From NCBI GenBank assembly GCA_021808055.1, contig JAKBCH010000013.1, positions 1 to 36,983 of the forward strand: a stretch of 36,983 bases of DNA. The letters are read 5' to 3'. Source of the stretch: Pseudomonadota bacterium (GTDB lineage Bacteria > Pseudomonadota > Alphaproteobacteria > Acetobacterales > Acetobacteraceae). Shown here in pieces: positions 26,055 to 33,337 of this stretch. The notes under the pieces were generated by a model. It searched no databases, was not told the origin of the DNA, and saw nothing but the letters and a program-made list of their open reading frames with translations. Numbering within the stretch: position 1 is the stretch's first letter; every line of letters starts with the position of its first letter. The position numbers were made by a program, and so were the translations under genes.

Positions 26055-27299
26055 ATGCAGCAATTGGTGCCGGGCGATGCCGCCTGGGTGATGATGTGTA
26101 CGGTTTTGGTTCTGCTGATGACCATACCGGGCCTGGCGCTGTTTTACGCCGGAATGGTACGCAAAAAGAACATTCTCGCCACCATGATGCAGTCTTTCAT
26201 GCTGTGCGCGGTGATGAGCGTGCTGTGGATGGTCGCAGGTTATTCGCTGGCTTTTGGCCCGGGCAATGCGTTCATTGGGGATTTTTCCCGTGTGATGCTG
26301 TCTGGCCTTGCCGCGGGGTGGGACAAGCCCTTCACCATCGCCGCCGGAACCGCCTTCGCGCAGCCCACGACGATTCCGGAAAGCGTGTTTCTGATGTTCC
26401 AGATGAGCTTCGCCATTATCACCCCGGCGGTGGTAACGGGCGCCTGCGCGGACCGGATGAAATTCTCCGCCCTGCTGGTGTTCTTCTCGCTCTGGGCGCT
26501 GCTGGTTTACGCACCGCTGGCGCATTGGGTGTGGTCGCCCACCGGCTGGCTGGCGCAGCGTGGCATCGCGGATTTCGCGGGCGGCACGGTGGTGGAAATT
26601 AATTGCGGCGTCACCGGCCTGATCTGCGCGCTTATGCTCGGCAAACGGCTGGGCTACGGGCAGGAGAACATGGCGCCGTGGAATTTGAGCTACGCGGTCA
26701 TCGGTGCCTCGCTGCTCTGGGTGGGCTGGATGGGCTTTAATTCCGGCGGTGCCATGGGGGCGACGCCGCGCGCGGGCATGGCGGTGCTGAACACGCAGAT
26801 GGCCGCCGCTGGCGCAACTGTTGCCTGGATGTTCGTGGAATGGCTGGTGCGGGGCAAACCCTCTGTGCTCGGGGCCATTTCCGGTGCCGTGGCCGGGCTG
26901 GTGGCGGTAACGCCCGCCGCCGGTTTCGTGCTGCCCGGCCCGGCTTTGCTCATCGGGCTGGTGGCGGGAGCGGTTTGTTTCTGGTCCGCGACCGAGCTGA
27001 AGCATAAATTCAACTACGATGACAGCTTAGATGCATTCGGTGTGCATGGCGTGGCGGGCATTATCGGCACGTTGGCCACGGGCTGGTTCGCCTTTGCACC
27101 GCTTTCCGGCGGGGCCGCCAAGGGCGGCGTGCATTTGCTGGCGGTGCAGGCGCTGGGCGTGGCGGTGACCATTCTTTATTGCGCGGCGGTGAGCTGGGGG
27201 CTGTTGAAAATAACAGACCTGCTTGTGGGGCTGCGCGTGACCAAGGAAGAAGAACGCGAAGGGCTGGATATCGTGCTGCACGGAGAGCAGATTTTCTAG
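26055..27299 (+). CDS. amtB: Ammonium transporter, AmtB type, with Glu at the first twin-His position
   Basis: The 414-residue inner-membrane channel protein conducts ammonium into the cell. Family blocks are PGLALFYAGMVRKKN, the ADFAGGTVVEIN segment (periplasmic Asp173), WVGWMGFNSGGAM, and DAFGVHGVAGIIGTL with the second pore histidine at 331. The position equal to E. coli His168 is Glu181 (codon GAA at 26595-26597). There is no cleavable signal peptide, as the start MQQLVPGDAAWVMM goes straight into the first helix. AGGAAAG gives a good ribosome site. No glnK lies next to it, unlike the common glnK-amtB pair. The stop codon TAG at 27297-27299 lies at the edge of a palindromic element, so the present C-terminus (HGEQIF) may have been set by its insertion. 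Confidence 0.95.
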   Translation: MQQLVPGDAAWVMMCTVLVLLMTIPGLALFYAGMVRKKNILATMMQSFMLCAVMSVLWMVAGYSLAFGPGNAFIGDFSRVMLSGLAAGWDKPFTIAAGTAFAQPTTIPESVFLMFQMSFAIITPAVVTGACADRMKFSALLVFFSLWALLVYAPLAHWVWSPTGWLAQRGIADFAGGTVVEINCGVTGLICALMLGKRLGYGQENMAPWNLSYAVIGASLLWVGWMGFNSGGAMGATPRAGMAVLNTQMAAAGATVAWMFVEWLVRGKPSVLGAISGAVAGLVAVTPAAGFVLPGPALLIGLVAGAVCFWSATELKHKFNYDDSLDAFGVHGVAGIIGTLATGWFAFAPLSGGAAKGGVHLLAVQALGVAVTILYCAAVSWGLLKITDLLVGLRVTKEEEREGLDIVLHGEQIF

Positions 27300-27435
27300 A
27301 GCGCGATGACATAAGATTGACCCGCTTTGCGGAGCAATCTTATGTCTGAATCGCCCTCTACTTAAATAATCTAGAGACGGATTCAAACATTAGAGCGGAT
27401 CGCGAATGCGATTCGATCTAATGTCATCCGGCTCT
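27298..27435. repeat. Nested double-palindrome intergenic element
   Basis: Two arms of about 62-63 bases (27298-27359 and 27373-27435) are imperfect inverted copies of each other around a 13-base AT-rich spacer. Each arm is itself a hairpin. The left one has a perfect 12-bp stem (27308-27319 with 27335-27346) topped by a CCGC/GCGG stem. The right one has an 8-bp outer stem (27387-27394 with 27417-27424) and an inner ATCGC/GCGAT stem. Both arms begin CTAGAG. It resembles the small mobile or REP-like palindromes of alphaproteobacterial genomes; the family is not known to me by name. Confidence 0.8.
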
Positions 27436-27457
27436 AAACTTTGTACGCCTCACCAAC

Positions 27458-27487
27458 AAAAAAGCCCGGCAAATGCCGGGCTTTTTT
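27458..27487. terminator. Bidirectional rho-independent terminator between amtB and livJ
   Basis: A perfect stem (GCCCGGC with GCCGGGC, loop AAAT) is flanked by six A on the left and six T on the right, so it works in both directions. It ends the convergent amtB and liv operon transcripts, 15 bases from the livJ stop. Confidence 0.92.
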
Positions 27488-27502
27488 CATAACGGAGAAA
27501 CC

Positions 27503-28609
27503 TTACGGCTTCAACGCATACACGGCGTAATTGCCGTCATGCCATTTATAAATAGCATAGGCGGCGTTTACCACATCGCCCTTGGCATCAAATGTAATCG
27601 GCCCCAAAACGCTGTTCCATGGCCCGCCGGATTTCAGCTCGGCCGCAACCTTGGTGGGGTCGGTGGTGCCCGCCTTGGTGGCGGCTTCGGCCCAAACCTG
27701 CACGGTGGCGTAGGAATACAGCACATAGCCGGTCGGGTCTTCCTTGGCGGCGGCCAATTCGGCAACCACCTTGGCGGCGGCAGGGTCTTTCTCAGCCGGC
27801 GGCGGGAAGGTCATCAGCATGCCCTCAGCCGAGGAACCCGCAACCTGCCAAAGGGCTGAGGTAACGGCTGCATCTTCAGAGAAATATTGCGGGGTGAAGC
27901 CCTGGGCAGCGCCCTCGCGCATAATCAGGCCCATATCAGCATAATAGCCGCCCATATACACCAGGGTAATGCCCTGCTCCTTCATGCGGGAGATCAGCGC
28001 GGAATAGTCTTTGTCCCCGGCGGTGTAGGAGGTGTTATAGGCGATGTTCACGCCCAGTTTCTTCAGGTTCAGGCGCACCTGGTCGGCAATGCCTTTGCCG
28101 TAGGTTGAGTTGTCGTCCAGCACCGCGATTTTGGCGTTGGGGAAATGTTTGGCGATATATTCCGCCGCCACTTTGCCCTGCTGGTCATCCCGCCCGCAGG
28201 TGCGGAACGTGTAGGGACTGCCATTATCGGTGTAAGCCGGGTTGGTGGAGGCCGGGGAGATTTCGATAATCCCGGCATCGGAATAGACCTTGCTGGCCGG
28301 GATCGAGGAGGCGGAGCAGAAATGCCCGTCCACCATCACCACACCATCAGAAACCAGCGTATTGGCGGCGGAAACGGCCTGTTTCGGGTCGCACGCATCA
28401 TCCACTGCGATGGGCACGATCTGCTGGCCCAGCACGCCGCCAGCCTTGTTCAAATCGGCAACCGCAAGGTCAAAACCTGATTTCAACTGCACGCCAAACG
28501 CGGCGTTGGAGCCGGTGAGCGGCCCGGCGACGCCGATTTTAACCTGAGCATGTGCTATGCCAGCGCTGAGCGCCAGCAAGGCGGCTGTACCATAAAGAAT
28601 GTTGCGCAA
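27503..28609 (-). CDS. livJ: Branched-chain amino acid ABC transporter, periplasmic binding protein
   Basis: The 368-residue protein has a signal peptide (ending AGIAHA, about residue 21) and a periplasmic-binding fold of the Leu/Ile/Val type. It starts QVKIGVAGPLTGSNAAFG and contains LVSDGVVMVDGHFCSASSIPAS, ISPASTNPAYTD and FRTCGRDDQQGKVAAEYI. It captures the substrate and delivers it to the LivHM permease; exact specificity (Leu/Ile/Val or other amino acids or amides) cannot be read off. The start is a TTG at 28609 with AGGAG seven bases upstream, and no ATG fits. It is the last gene of the liv operon, 62 bases after livF. Confidence 0.93.
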   Translation of the reverse strand: MRNILYGTAALLALSAGIAHAQVKIGVAGPLTGSNAAFGVQLKSGFDLAVADLNKAGGVLGQQIVPIAVDDACDPKQAVSAANTLVSDGVVMVDGHFCSASSIPASKVYSDAGIIEISPASTNPAYTDNGSPYTFRTCGRDDQQGKVAAEYIAKHFPNAKIAVLDDNSTYGKGIADQVRLNLKKLGVNIAYNTSYTAGDKDYSALISRMKEQGITLVYMGGYYADMGLIMREGAAQGFTPQYFSEDAAVTSALWQVAGSSAEGMLMTFPPPAEKDPAAAKVVAELAAAKEDPTGYVLYSYATVQVWAEAATKAGTTDPTKVAAELKSGGPWNSVLGPITFDAKGDVVNAAYAIYKWHDGNYAVYALKP

Positions 28610-28671
28610 GTGAAGCTCCTGTTGTTGATGGGGAGTTTAGGGGTGAGTATGCGCTTAAATTTTATGCCTTA

Positions 28672-29391
28672 TCAATGGCCGCCTTCCAGATAAGCGGCCT
28701 TAATTTCAGCCTTTGCGAGTAATTCCGCGCCAGTTCCCTGCATGGTCACCACGCCATTGACCAGAACATAGGCGCGGTTGGCCAGGCGCAAGGCCTGGTT
28801 GGCGTTTTGCTCCACCAGCAACACGGTCAGCCCGGTTTCGCGGTTAAGGTCGCGGACGGCCCCGAAAATCTGTTTGATCACCAAGGGTGCCAGGCCGAGC
28901 GATGGCTCATCCAGCAGCAGCAGCTTCGGTTTGCTCATCAGCGCGCGGGCAATGGCCAGCATCTGCTGCTCCCCGCCTGAGAGCGTGCCCGCCCGCTGGC
29001 CAAACCGTTCTTCCAGGCGCGGAAACAATGCGAACATTTTTTTTAAATTCGTGTCGTAATCGGCGTAATTCACCACCTGCGCGCCCATCAGCAGGTTCTC
29101 CTCGACACTCATGCGCGGAAAAATCCGCCGCCCCTCGGGTGATTGCGCGATGCCCTTGCGGGCAATCTGATAAGAGGGCAGGGCGGTAATATCCTCGCCA
29201 TAATACAGCACGCGGCCGGTTTTGGCCCTGGGCTGGCCAAAGATCGTCATCATCAGTGTCGATTTACCAGCACCATTGGCACCAATCAGCGTGACGATTT
29301 CGTTTTCCGGCACCTCGATGGAAACATCCCGCAGCGCCTGGATGGGGCCGTAAAAACTGCTGACATTCTGTAATTCCAGCACATTGCTCAT
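28672..29391 (-). CDS. livF: Branched-chain amino acid ABC transporter, ATP-binding protein LivF
   Basis: One of two cytosolic ATPases that power the Liv importer. The 239-residue protein has Walker A GANGAGKST (37-45), the Q-loop region, signature LSGGEQQMLAIARAL and Walker B LLLLDEPSLGLAP, followed by the H-loop (LLVEQN, with Gln-Asn as usual in LivF rather than His). Its ATG overlaps the livG stop by four bases. The length is standard for LivF. Confidence 0.95.
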   Translation of the reverse strand: MSNVLELQNVSSFYGPIQALRDVSIEVPENEIVTLIGANGAGKSTLMMTIFGQPRAKTGRVLYYGEDITALPSYQIARKGIAQSPEGRRIFPRMSVEENLLMGAQVVNYADYDTNLKKMFALFPRLEERFGQRAGTLSGGEQQMLAIARALMSKPKLLLLDEPSLGLAPLVIKQIFGAVRDLNRETGLTVLLVEQNANQALRLANRAYVLVNGVVTMQGTGAELLAKAEIKAAYLEGGH

Positions 29392-30215
29392 GCCACGCTC
29401 TCCGCCACCGGCGCATCGGGGTCGTCCTCATCGCCCTCGCCGAGATAAGCGGCGATCACGGCGGGGTCGGACCGGATTTCCAAAGGCGAACCATCGGCAA
29501 TTTTTTTGCCATGATCGAGTACAACGATATGATCAGAAATTTTCATCACCACGCCCATGTCGTGCTCGATCAGCAGCAAGGAGCACCCGCCATCGCGGAT
29601 TTTCAGCAGCAGCTCGTTCAGCCCGGAGGATTCGCGCGGGTTCAGCCCAGCAGCCGGTTCATCCAGGCACAGCAAAGCGGGCTCGGTGCACATGGCGCGC
29701 GCAATCTCCAGCCGCCGTTGCGCGCCATAGGGCAGGGCGCCTGCCGCATGGTCCGCGCGGTCCAGCAAATCTGTCTGTTCCAGCCAATGTTTGGCAAGCT
29801 CCATCGCCCGGCGCTCCGCCGCGCGGTAGCCGCCAATGCCCAGCACGCCCAGCACACCAAAGCCAGTGGCCGCTTGCAGCGCGTTATGCTGCGCCACCAT
29901 CAGGTTTTCCAGCACGGTCATGCCGCCAAACAGCCTTATGTTCTGGAAGGTGCGCGCCACCTTGCCTTTGCGGGCGATGGCATGGCCCGGCAGCTTTTCA
30001 AGCTGCACAATCTTCCCCACCTGCGGTGAGACAACGATGCTGCCCACCGTGGGCTTATAAAAACCGGTAATGCAGTTGAACAGCGTGGTTTTGCCCGCCC
30101 CACTGGCGCCGACCACGGCGGTGATATGCCCGCGCTCGGCGGAGAATGAAACATCATTCACGGCGGTCAGCCCGCCGAAACGCATGGTAAGGTCGGTTAC
30201 GGCAAGAATGGTCAT
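29388..30215 (-). CDS. livG: Branched-chain amino acid ABC transporter, ATP-binding protein LivG
   Basis: The second Liv ATPase, 275 residues. Walker A reads GASGAGKTT (36-44), where most LivG proteins have GPNGAGKTT. The LivG-type signature is LPYGAQRRLEIARAM, Walker B is LLCLDEPAAGLNPRE and the H-loop is LLIEHDMGVVM. The C-terminus has an acidic tail of about 15 residues (GEGDEDDPDAPVAE) beyond the family norm. It begins 3 bases after livM and overlaps livF. Confidence 0.95.
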   Translation of the reverse strand: MTILAVTDLTMRFGGLTAVNDVSFSAERGHITAVVGASGAGKTTLFNCITGFYKPTVGSIVVSPQVGKIVQLEKLPGHAIARKGKVARTFQNIRLFGGMTVLENLMVAQHNALQAATGFGVLGVLGIGGYRAAERRAMELAKHWLEQTDLLDRADHAAGALPYGAQRRLEIARAMCTEPALLCLDEPAAGLNPRESSGLNELLLKIRDGGCSLLLIEHDMGVVMKISDHIVVLDHGKKIADGSPLEIRSDPAVIAAYLGEGDEDDPDAPVAESVA

Positions 30216-30218
30216 GGC

Positions 30219-31499
30219 TCAGCCTTTGCCTTCCGCGCGCAATTCCCCGCCTATGGCAACGGGCTTTTTGCCCAGCAAAACAGTGGGGCGGCGGGTGGAA
30301 ATAAAACCACGCGGGCGCACAATCATAATCAGCACAAGGGCGATGCCGAAAATCAACATGCGGTAGATCTGCAAGGATTGCAGCATTTGCGGCACGCCGA
30401 TCATCACGCAGGCCGCCAGCACCACGCCAAGCTGGCTGCCCGCCCCACCCAGCACCACAATCGCCAGCACGGTCGCGGATTCAATAAAGGTGAAGCTGTC
30501 CGGGCTGATGAAGCCCTGGCGGGCGGAGAAGAAGCAGCCCGCCAACCCGCCAAAAAACGCGCCGATGGCAAAGGCGGTGAGCTTGGTGTTTCGCACATTG
30601 ATGCCAAGCGACCGGCAGGCGATTTCATCTTCACGCAGCGCCTCCCAGGCGCGGCCAAGCGGTTGTTTGCGCAGCCGCAGCGTTACCCAGTTGGTAAGCA
30701 GGGCAAGGGCGAGAATCACGTAATAAAGAAAGGCGGTGCGTTGCCAGGGGTGCGGCGTGATACCGAAGAATCCGGCAAAGGTGCCCGGTCCGCCCGCCAT
30801 GGAAAAGCGCAGCCCGAACAAGGTTGGTTCCGGCATCCCCATCAGCCCGTTTGGCCCGCCGGTGAGCGATACCCAGTTGGTGATGACAAGGCGGATGATC
30901 TCTCCGAAAGCCAGGGTGACAATCGCCAGATAGTCGCCCCGCAGCCGCAGCACCGGAAAGCCCAGACACATGCCCCAGAAGGCAGCCAGAATCCCCGCAA
31001 TCGGCAGGCATTCCCAAAACCCCAGGCCGAAAGTGGTGGAGATGAGCGCGAAGGAATAAGCGCCGACGGCGTAGAAGGCCACGTATCCAAGGTCCAGCAA
31101 CCCGGCCAGCCCCACCACTATGTTCAGGCCCCAGCCGAGCATCACATAAGTCATGATCAGCACGCCAAGGTCGATATAGGCGTTGGGCAGGCCGGGCAGC
31201 AGCGGCATCACCACGGCGAAAACCAGCAATGCCGGGGCGATGAATTTGCCGGTTTTCTGAACCTGCGCGCCAAGCCCTGTGGCGATTTTCGCAGGACGGT
31301 GGCGGCCCCAGGTGAGGATCAGCAACCGTGCCGCGAAAACCGCGATAACCGCCAGCGCCAAAGCTTCCGGCCTGGTGGCTATGCCCAGATTACCCGCATC
31401 GTTATCGCTCAGCCGCAAGCCGACAAAGGGGCCGAAAATAAGCAGCGCGAAAAACGCGGCGGCCGCGGAGTCTTTTAAATCCTCCAGCAGATTGCTCAT
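30219..31499 (-). CDS. livM: Branched-chain amino acid ABC transporter, permease LivM
   Basis: The 426-residue inner-membrane permease subunit has an N-terminal hydrophobic extension (about residues 1-110) as in E. coli LivM, then the conserved core. The core includes GLNIVVGLAGLLDLGYVAFYAVGAY, RGDYLAIVTLAFGEIIRLV, and the ATPase-contact segment GRAWEALREDEIACRSLGIN. The late helices carry GGAGSQLGVVLAA. A basic tail RPRGFISTRRPT ends the membrane part. Its ATG overlaps the livH stop by four bases. It forms the translocation pore with LivH. Confidence 0.94.
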   Translation of the reverse strand: MSNLLEDLKDSAAAAFFALLIFGPFVGLRLSDNDAGNLGIATRPEALALAVIAVFAARLLILTWGRHRPAKIATGLGAQVQKTGKFIAPALLVFAVVMPLLPGLPNAYIDLGVLIMTYVMLGWGLNIVVGLAGLLDLGYVAFYAVGAYSFALISTTFGLGFWECLPIAGILAAFWGMCLGFPVLRLRGDYLAIVTLAFGEIIRLVITNWVSLTGGPNGLMGMPEPTLFGLRFSMAGGPGTFAGFFGITPHPWQRTAFLYYVILALALLTNWVTLRLRKQPLGRAWEALREDEIACRSLGINVRNTKLTAFAIGAFFGGLAGCFFSARQGFISPDSFTFIESATVLAIVVLGGAGSQLGVVLAACVMIGVPQMLQSLQIYRMLIFGIALVLIMIVRPRGFISTRRPTVLLGKKPVAIGGELRAEGKG

Positions 31500-32404
31500 A
31501 CCTTTTCAACCTCGTGGCGGCCGAGCACCCCGCTGGGCATAAACATGAGCACGATGGCGAGGATGGAATACACCGCCACATCCTTATACGCGACGGTGGC
31601 ATAGCCCGACCAGAACGCCTCGATAAGCCCGATCAGCAAGCCCCCCAGTACCGCCCCCGGCAAAGAGCCGATGCCCCCCAGCACGGCGGCGGTGAAGGCT
31701 TTGATACCGGCGTTAAAGCCGATGTAAAAATCGATCACCCCATAATAGAGCAGGAACATAACCCCCGCGAACGCCGCCAGTGCCGAGCCGATCATGAAGG
31801 TGACGGAGATGGTGCGGCTGGTGTCTATCCCCAGCAGGGCGGCCATTTTGGCGTCCTGCTCCACGGCGCGCATGGCGCGGCCCAGCGGCGTTTTGGTGAC
31901 AAGGTACGTAAACGCCGCCAGCAGGGCCAATGTCACGGCGATAATGGCCATCTGCATCCAGGAAAGCTGCACCACGAAGCCGTTCTCGTTCATCAGGGTA
32001 ATGCCGCCCGGAAGCAGGTTGGGAATCGCCCGCTCAAGTGCGCCCTGGCTCACCTGCACATAATTCTCCAGCAGAATGGACATTCCAATGGCTGAGATAA
32101 GCGGTGCCAGCCGGAAGGAACCGCGCAGCGGCCGGTAAGCCACGCGCTCTATGGCAAAGCCGTAAACCGCACAGATAAAGGCTGAGAACACGAAAGCCGC
32201 CAGCAGCGCCAAAGGCACGGAGGTGAGGCCGGTAAGCGCGGTGATAACGAAAATGCCGACAAAAGCGCCGATCATGAACACATCGCCATGGGCAAAATTG
32301 ATCATGCCGATGATGCCGTAAACCATGGTGTACCCAACGGCGATTAAACCGTAGATCATCCCCAGGGTCAGCCCATTTACGAGTTGCTGTAAGGCATATG
32401 CCAT
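31496..32404 (-). CDS. livH: Branched-chain amino acid ABC transporter, permease LivH
   Basis: The 302-residue permease is the first gene of the livHMGFJ operon. Family blocks are QQLVNGLTLGMIYGLIAVGYTMVYGI, MINFAHGDVFMIGAF, the Y-R-P-L-R-GSFRLAPLISAIG loop, TPLGRAMRAVEQD (contact with ATPases) and LGGIGSLPGAVLGGL. The ATG at 32404 is taken because AAGGAGA lies just upstream and the family N-terminus begins MAYALQQ; an open frame extends 11 codons further up. The leader of about 290 bases towards tRNA-Lys holds an inverted repeat (32504-32524) and a weak promoter-like pair (TTGACG near 32464 with an AT-rich box near 32440). Confidence 0.95.
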   Translation of the reverse strand: MAYALQQLVNGLTLGMIYGLIAVGYTMVYGIIGMINFAHGDVFMIGAFVGIFVITALTGLTSVPLALLAAFVFSAFICAVYGFAIERVAYRPLRGSFRLAPLISAIGMSILLENYVQVSQGALERAIPNLLPGGITLMNENGFVVQLSWMQMAIIAVTLALLAAFTYLVTKTPLGRAMRAVEQDAKMAALLGIDTSRTISVTFMIGSALAAFAGVMFLLYYGVIDFYIGFNAGIKAFTAAVLGGIGSLPGAVLGGLLIGLIEAFWSGYATVAYKDVAVYSILAIVLMFMPSGVLGRHEVEKV

Positions 32405-32503
32405 GGAATCTCCTTGCCGTGAGCCCTGTGGGTGCATAGGATATTACGAATGCGTAGTCGTCAATGCCCCGATGCTTGGCATAATTTTTTAGGTTTATTC
32501 GCG

Positions 32504-32524
32504 TTTGCTGTATAAAACAGCAAA
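32504..32524. promoter_or_regulatory. Perfect inverted repeat upstream of livH, candidate operator
   Basis: TTTGCTGT and ACAGCAAA form perfect 8-bp arms around a 5-base AT spacer, exactly two helical turns long, as for dimeric regulators. It lies 100 bases upstream of the livH start. On the leftward strand TTGCTG within it could be a -35 box with GAATAA 17 bases on. The regulator is unknown. Confidence 0.5.
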
Positions 32525-32608
32525 ATATTCATAATTCGCCGAAATTTTGTGCGGTTTTTTGTCGTCTGCTTGTGTTGACTGCAAAGACTCCGGCCATGCT
32601 TGCCCGGG

Positions 32609-32645
32609 GCCCAAGAGGAAAAATTTCCTTCAAGGGCTTTTCTTT
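32609..32645 (+). terminator. Terminator-like hairpin with T-rich tail, upstream of tRNA-Lys
   Basis: GCCC (32609-32612) pairs with GGGC (32634-32637), and an inner GGAA/TTCC stem is present with mismatches between. TTTTCTTT follows. No gene lies upstream on this strand within the gap, so what it would terminate is unclear. It might instead shape the tRNA-Lys precursor. Confidence 0.35.
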
Positions 32646-32696
32646 ATGCGCCATGGCGGTTATAGGGGCCGCCAGCCATGCAATGCATGGCAGGAT

Positions 32697-32772
32697 GGGT
32701 GCTTAGCTCAGTTGGTAGAGCAGCTGACTCTTAATCAGCTTGTCGTAGGTTCGATCCCTACAGCACCCACCA
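32697..32772 (+). tRNA. tRNA-Lys (CTT)
   Basis: A complete 76-base cloverleaf including encoded CCA. The acceptor GGGTGCT pairs with AGCACCC, the D arm is GCTCAGTTGGTAGAGC, the anticodon loop is CTCTTAA with anticodon CTT reading AAG, and the T arm contains GGTTCGATCCC. I could not find a convincing promoter. Confidence 0.97.
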
Positions 32773-32864
32773 ATTTCTTCCCTTGCTCATAACGAATGAT
32801 GTACGAGGCCCTTAAGGTCATTCGTTCTGGTGGATTTATCTAACCTGGCGTTAATATTTCTTGC

Positions 32865-33296
32865 CTAACCGGCGGGCCCGGCAATGCCCAGGCGCGGCAT
32901 TTCAATGGCGGGGCAGCGGTTCATCACCACCTTCAGGCCTGCTTTCCGCGCTTCCCTGGCGGCTTGTTCGTTCACCACGCCAAGCTGCATCCATATGGTT
33001 TTGGCGCCCAGCTTCATCGCCTCCTGCACCGGCTCCAGCACCTCGGTCGGGCGGCGGAAAAGCTCCAGCATGTCAAACGGGCCTGCCTCTTCCAAACTGG
33101 CCACAACTTTCTGCCCGTGAATTTCCTGCCCCGCCAGGGCTGGGTTTACCGGCACAACCTCATAGCCGTGCCGCAGCAGGAACTGCATCACCCCGTAAGA
33201 GGGGCGGTCCGGCTTGTTGGAGGCCCCCACCAGCGCGATACGTTTGGTGGCGGTAAGAATGGAAATAAGGTCCTGGTCGCTGTTCTGGTCGGTCAT
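32865..33296 (-). CDS. CoA-binding protein (YccU-like)
   Basis: The 143-residue single-domain Rossmann protein belongs to the CoA-binding family (PF13380, E. coli YccU). It shows the nucleotide-binding start RIALVGASNKPDRPSYGVMQFLL, VVPVNPALAGQEIHGQKV, DMLELFRRPTEVLEPVQEA and the end MNRCPAIEMPRL. Such proteins bind CoA and are related to the CoA-binding domain of succinyl-CoA synthetase. A regulatory role is often assumed but not established. I chose the ATG at 33296 because AGAGAG precedes it; an ATG eight codons upstream lacks a ribosome site. It is divergent from the GH17 gene with about 41 bases between starts. Confidence 0.9.
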   Translation of the reverse strand: MTDQNSDQDLISILTATKRIALVGASNKPDRPSYGVMQFLLRHGYEVVPVNPALAGQEIHGQKVVASLEEAGPFDMLELFRRPTEVLEPVQEAMKLGAKTIWMQLGVVNEQAAREARKAGLKVVMNRCPAIEMPRLGIAGPAG

Positions 33297-33337
33297 CTCT
33301 CTTTTCCAATTCTGGTCCATTGGCTAAGCCTGGGGCC

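Noticed and set aside
30378..31478. A 366-codon open frame antisense to livM
   Set aside because: Gln/His/Arg-rich translation with no recognisable domain, opposite a well-conserved permease gene in a coupled operon.
32547..32792. An 81-codon open frame across tRNA-Lys
   Set aside because: Its C-terminal half is the well-known artefactual translation of a tRNA gene, and there is no ribosome site.
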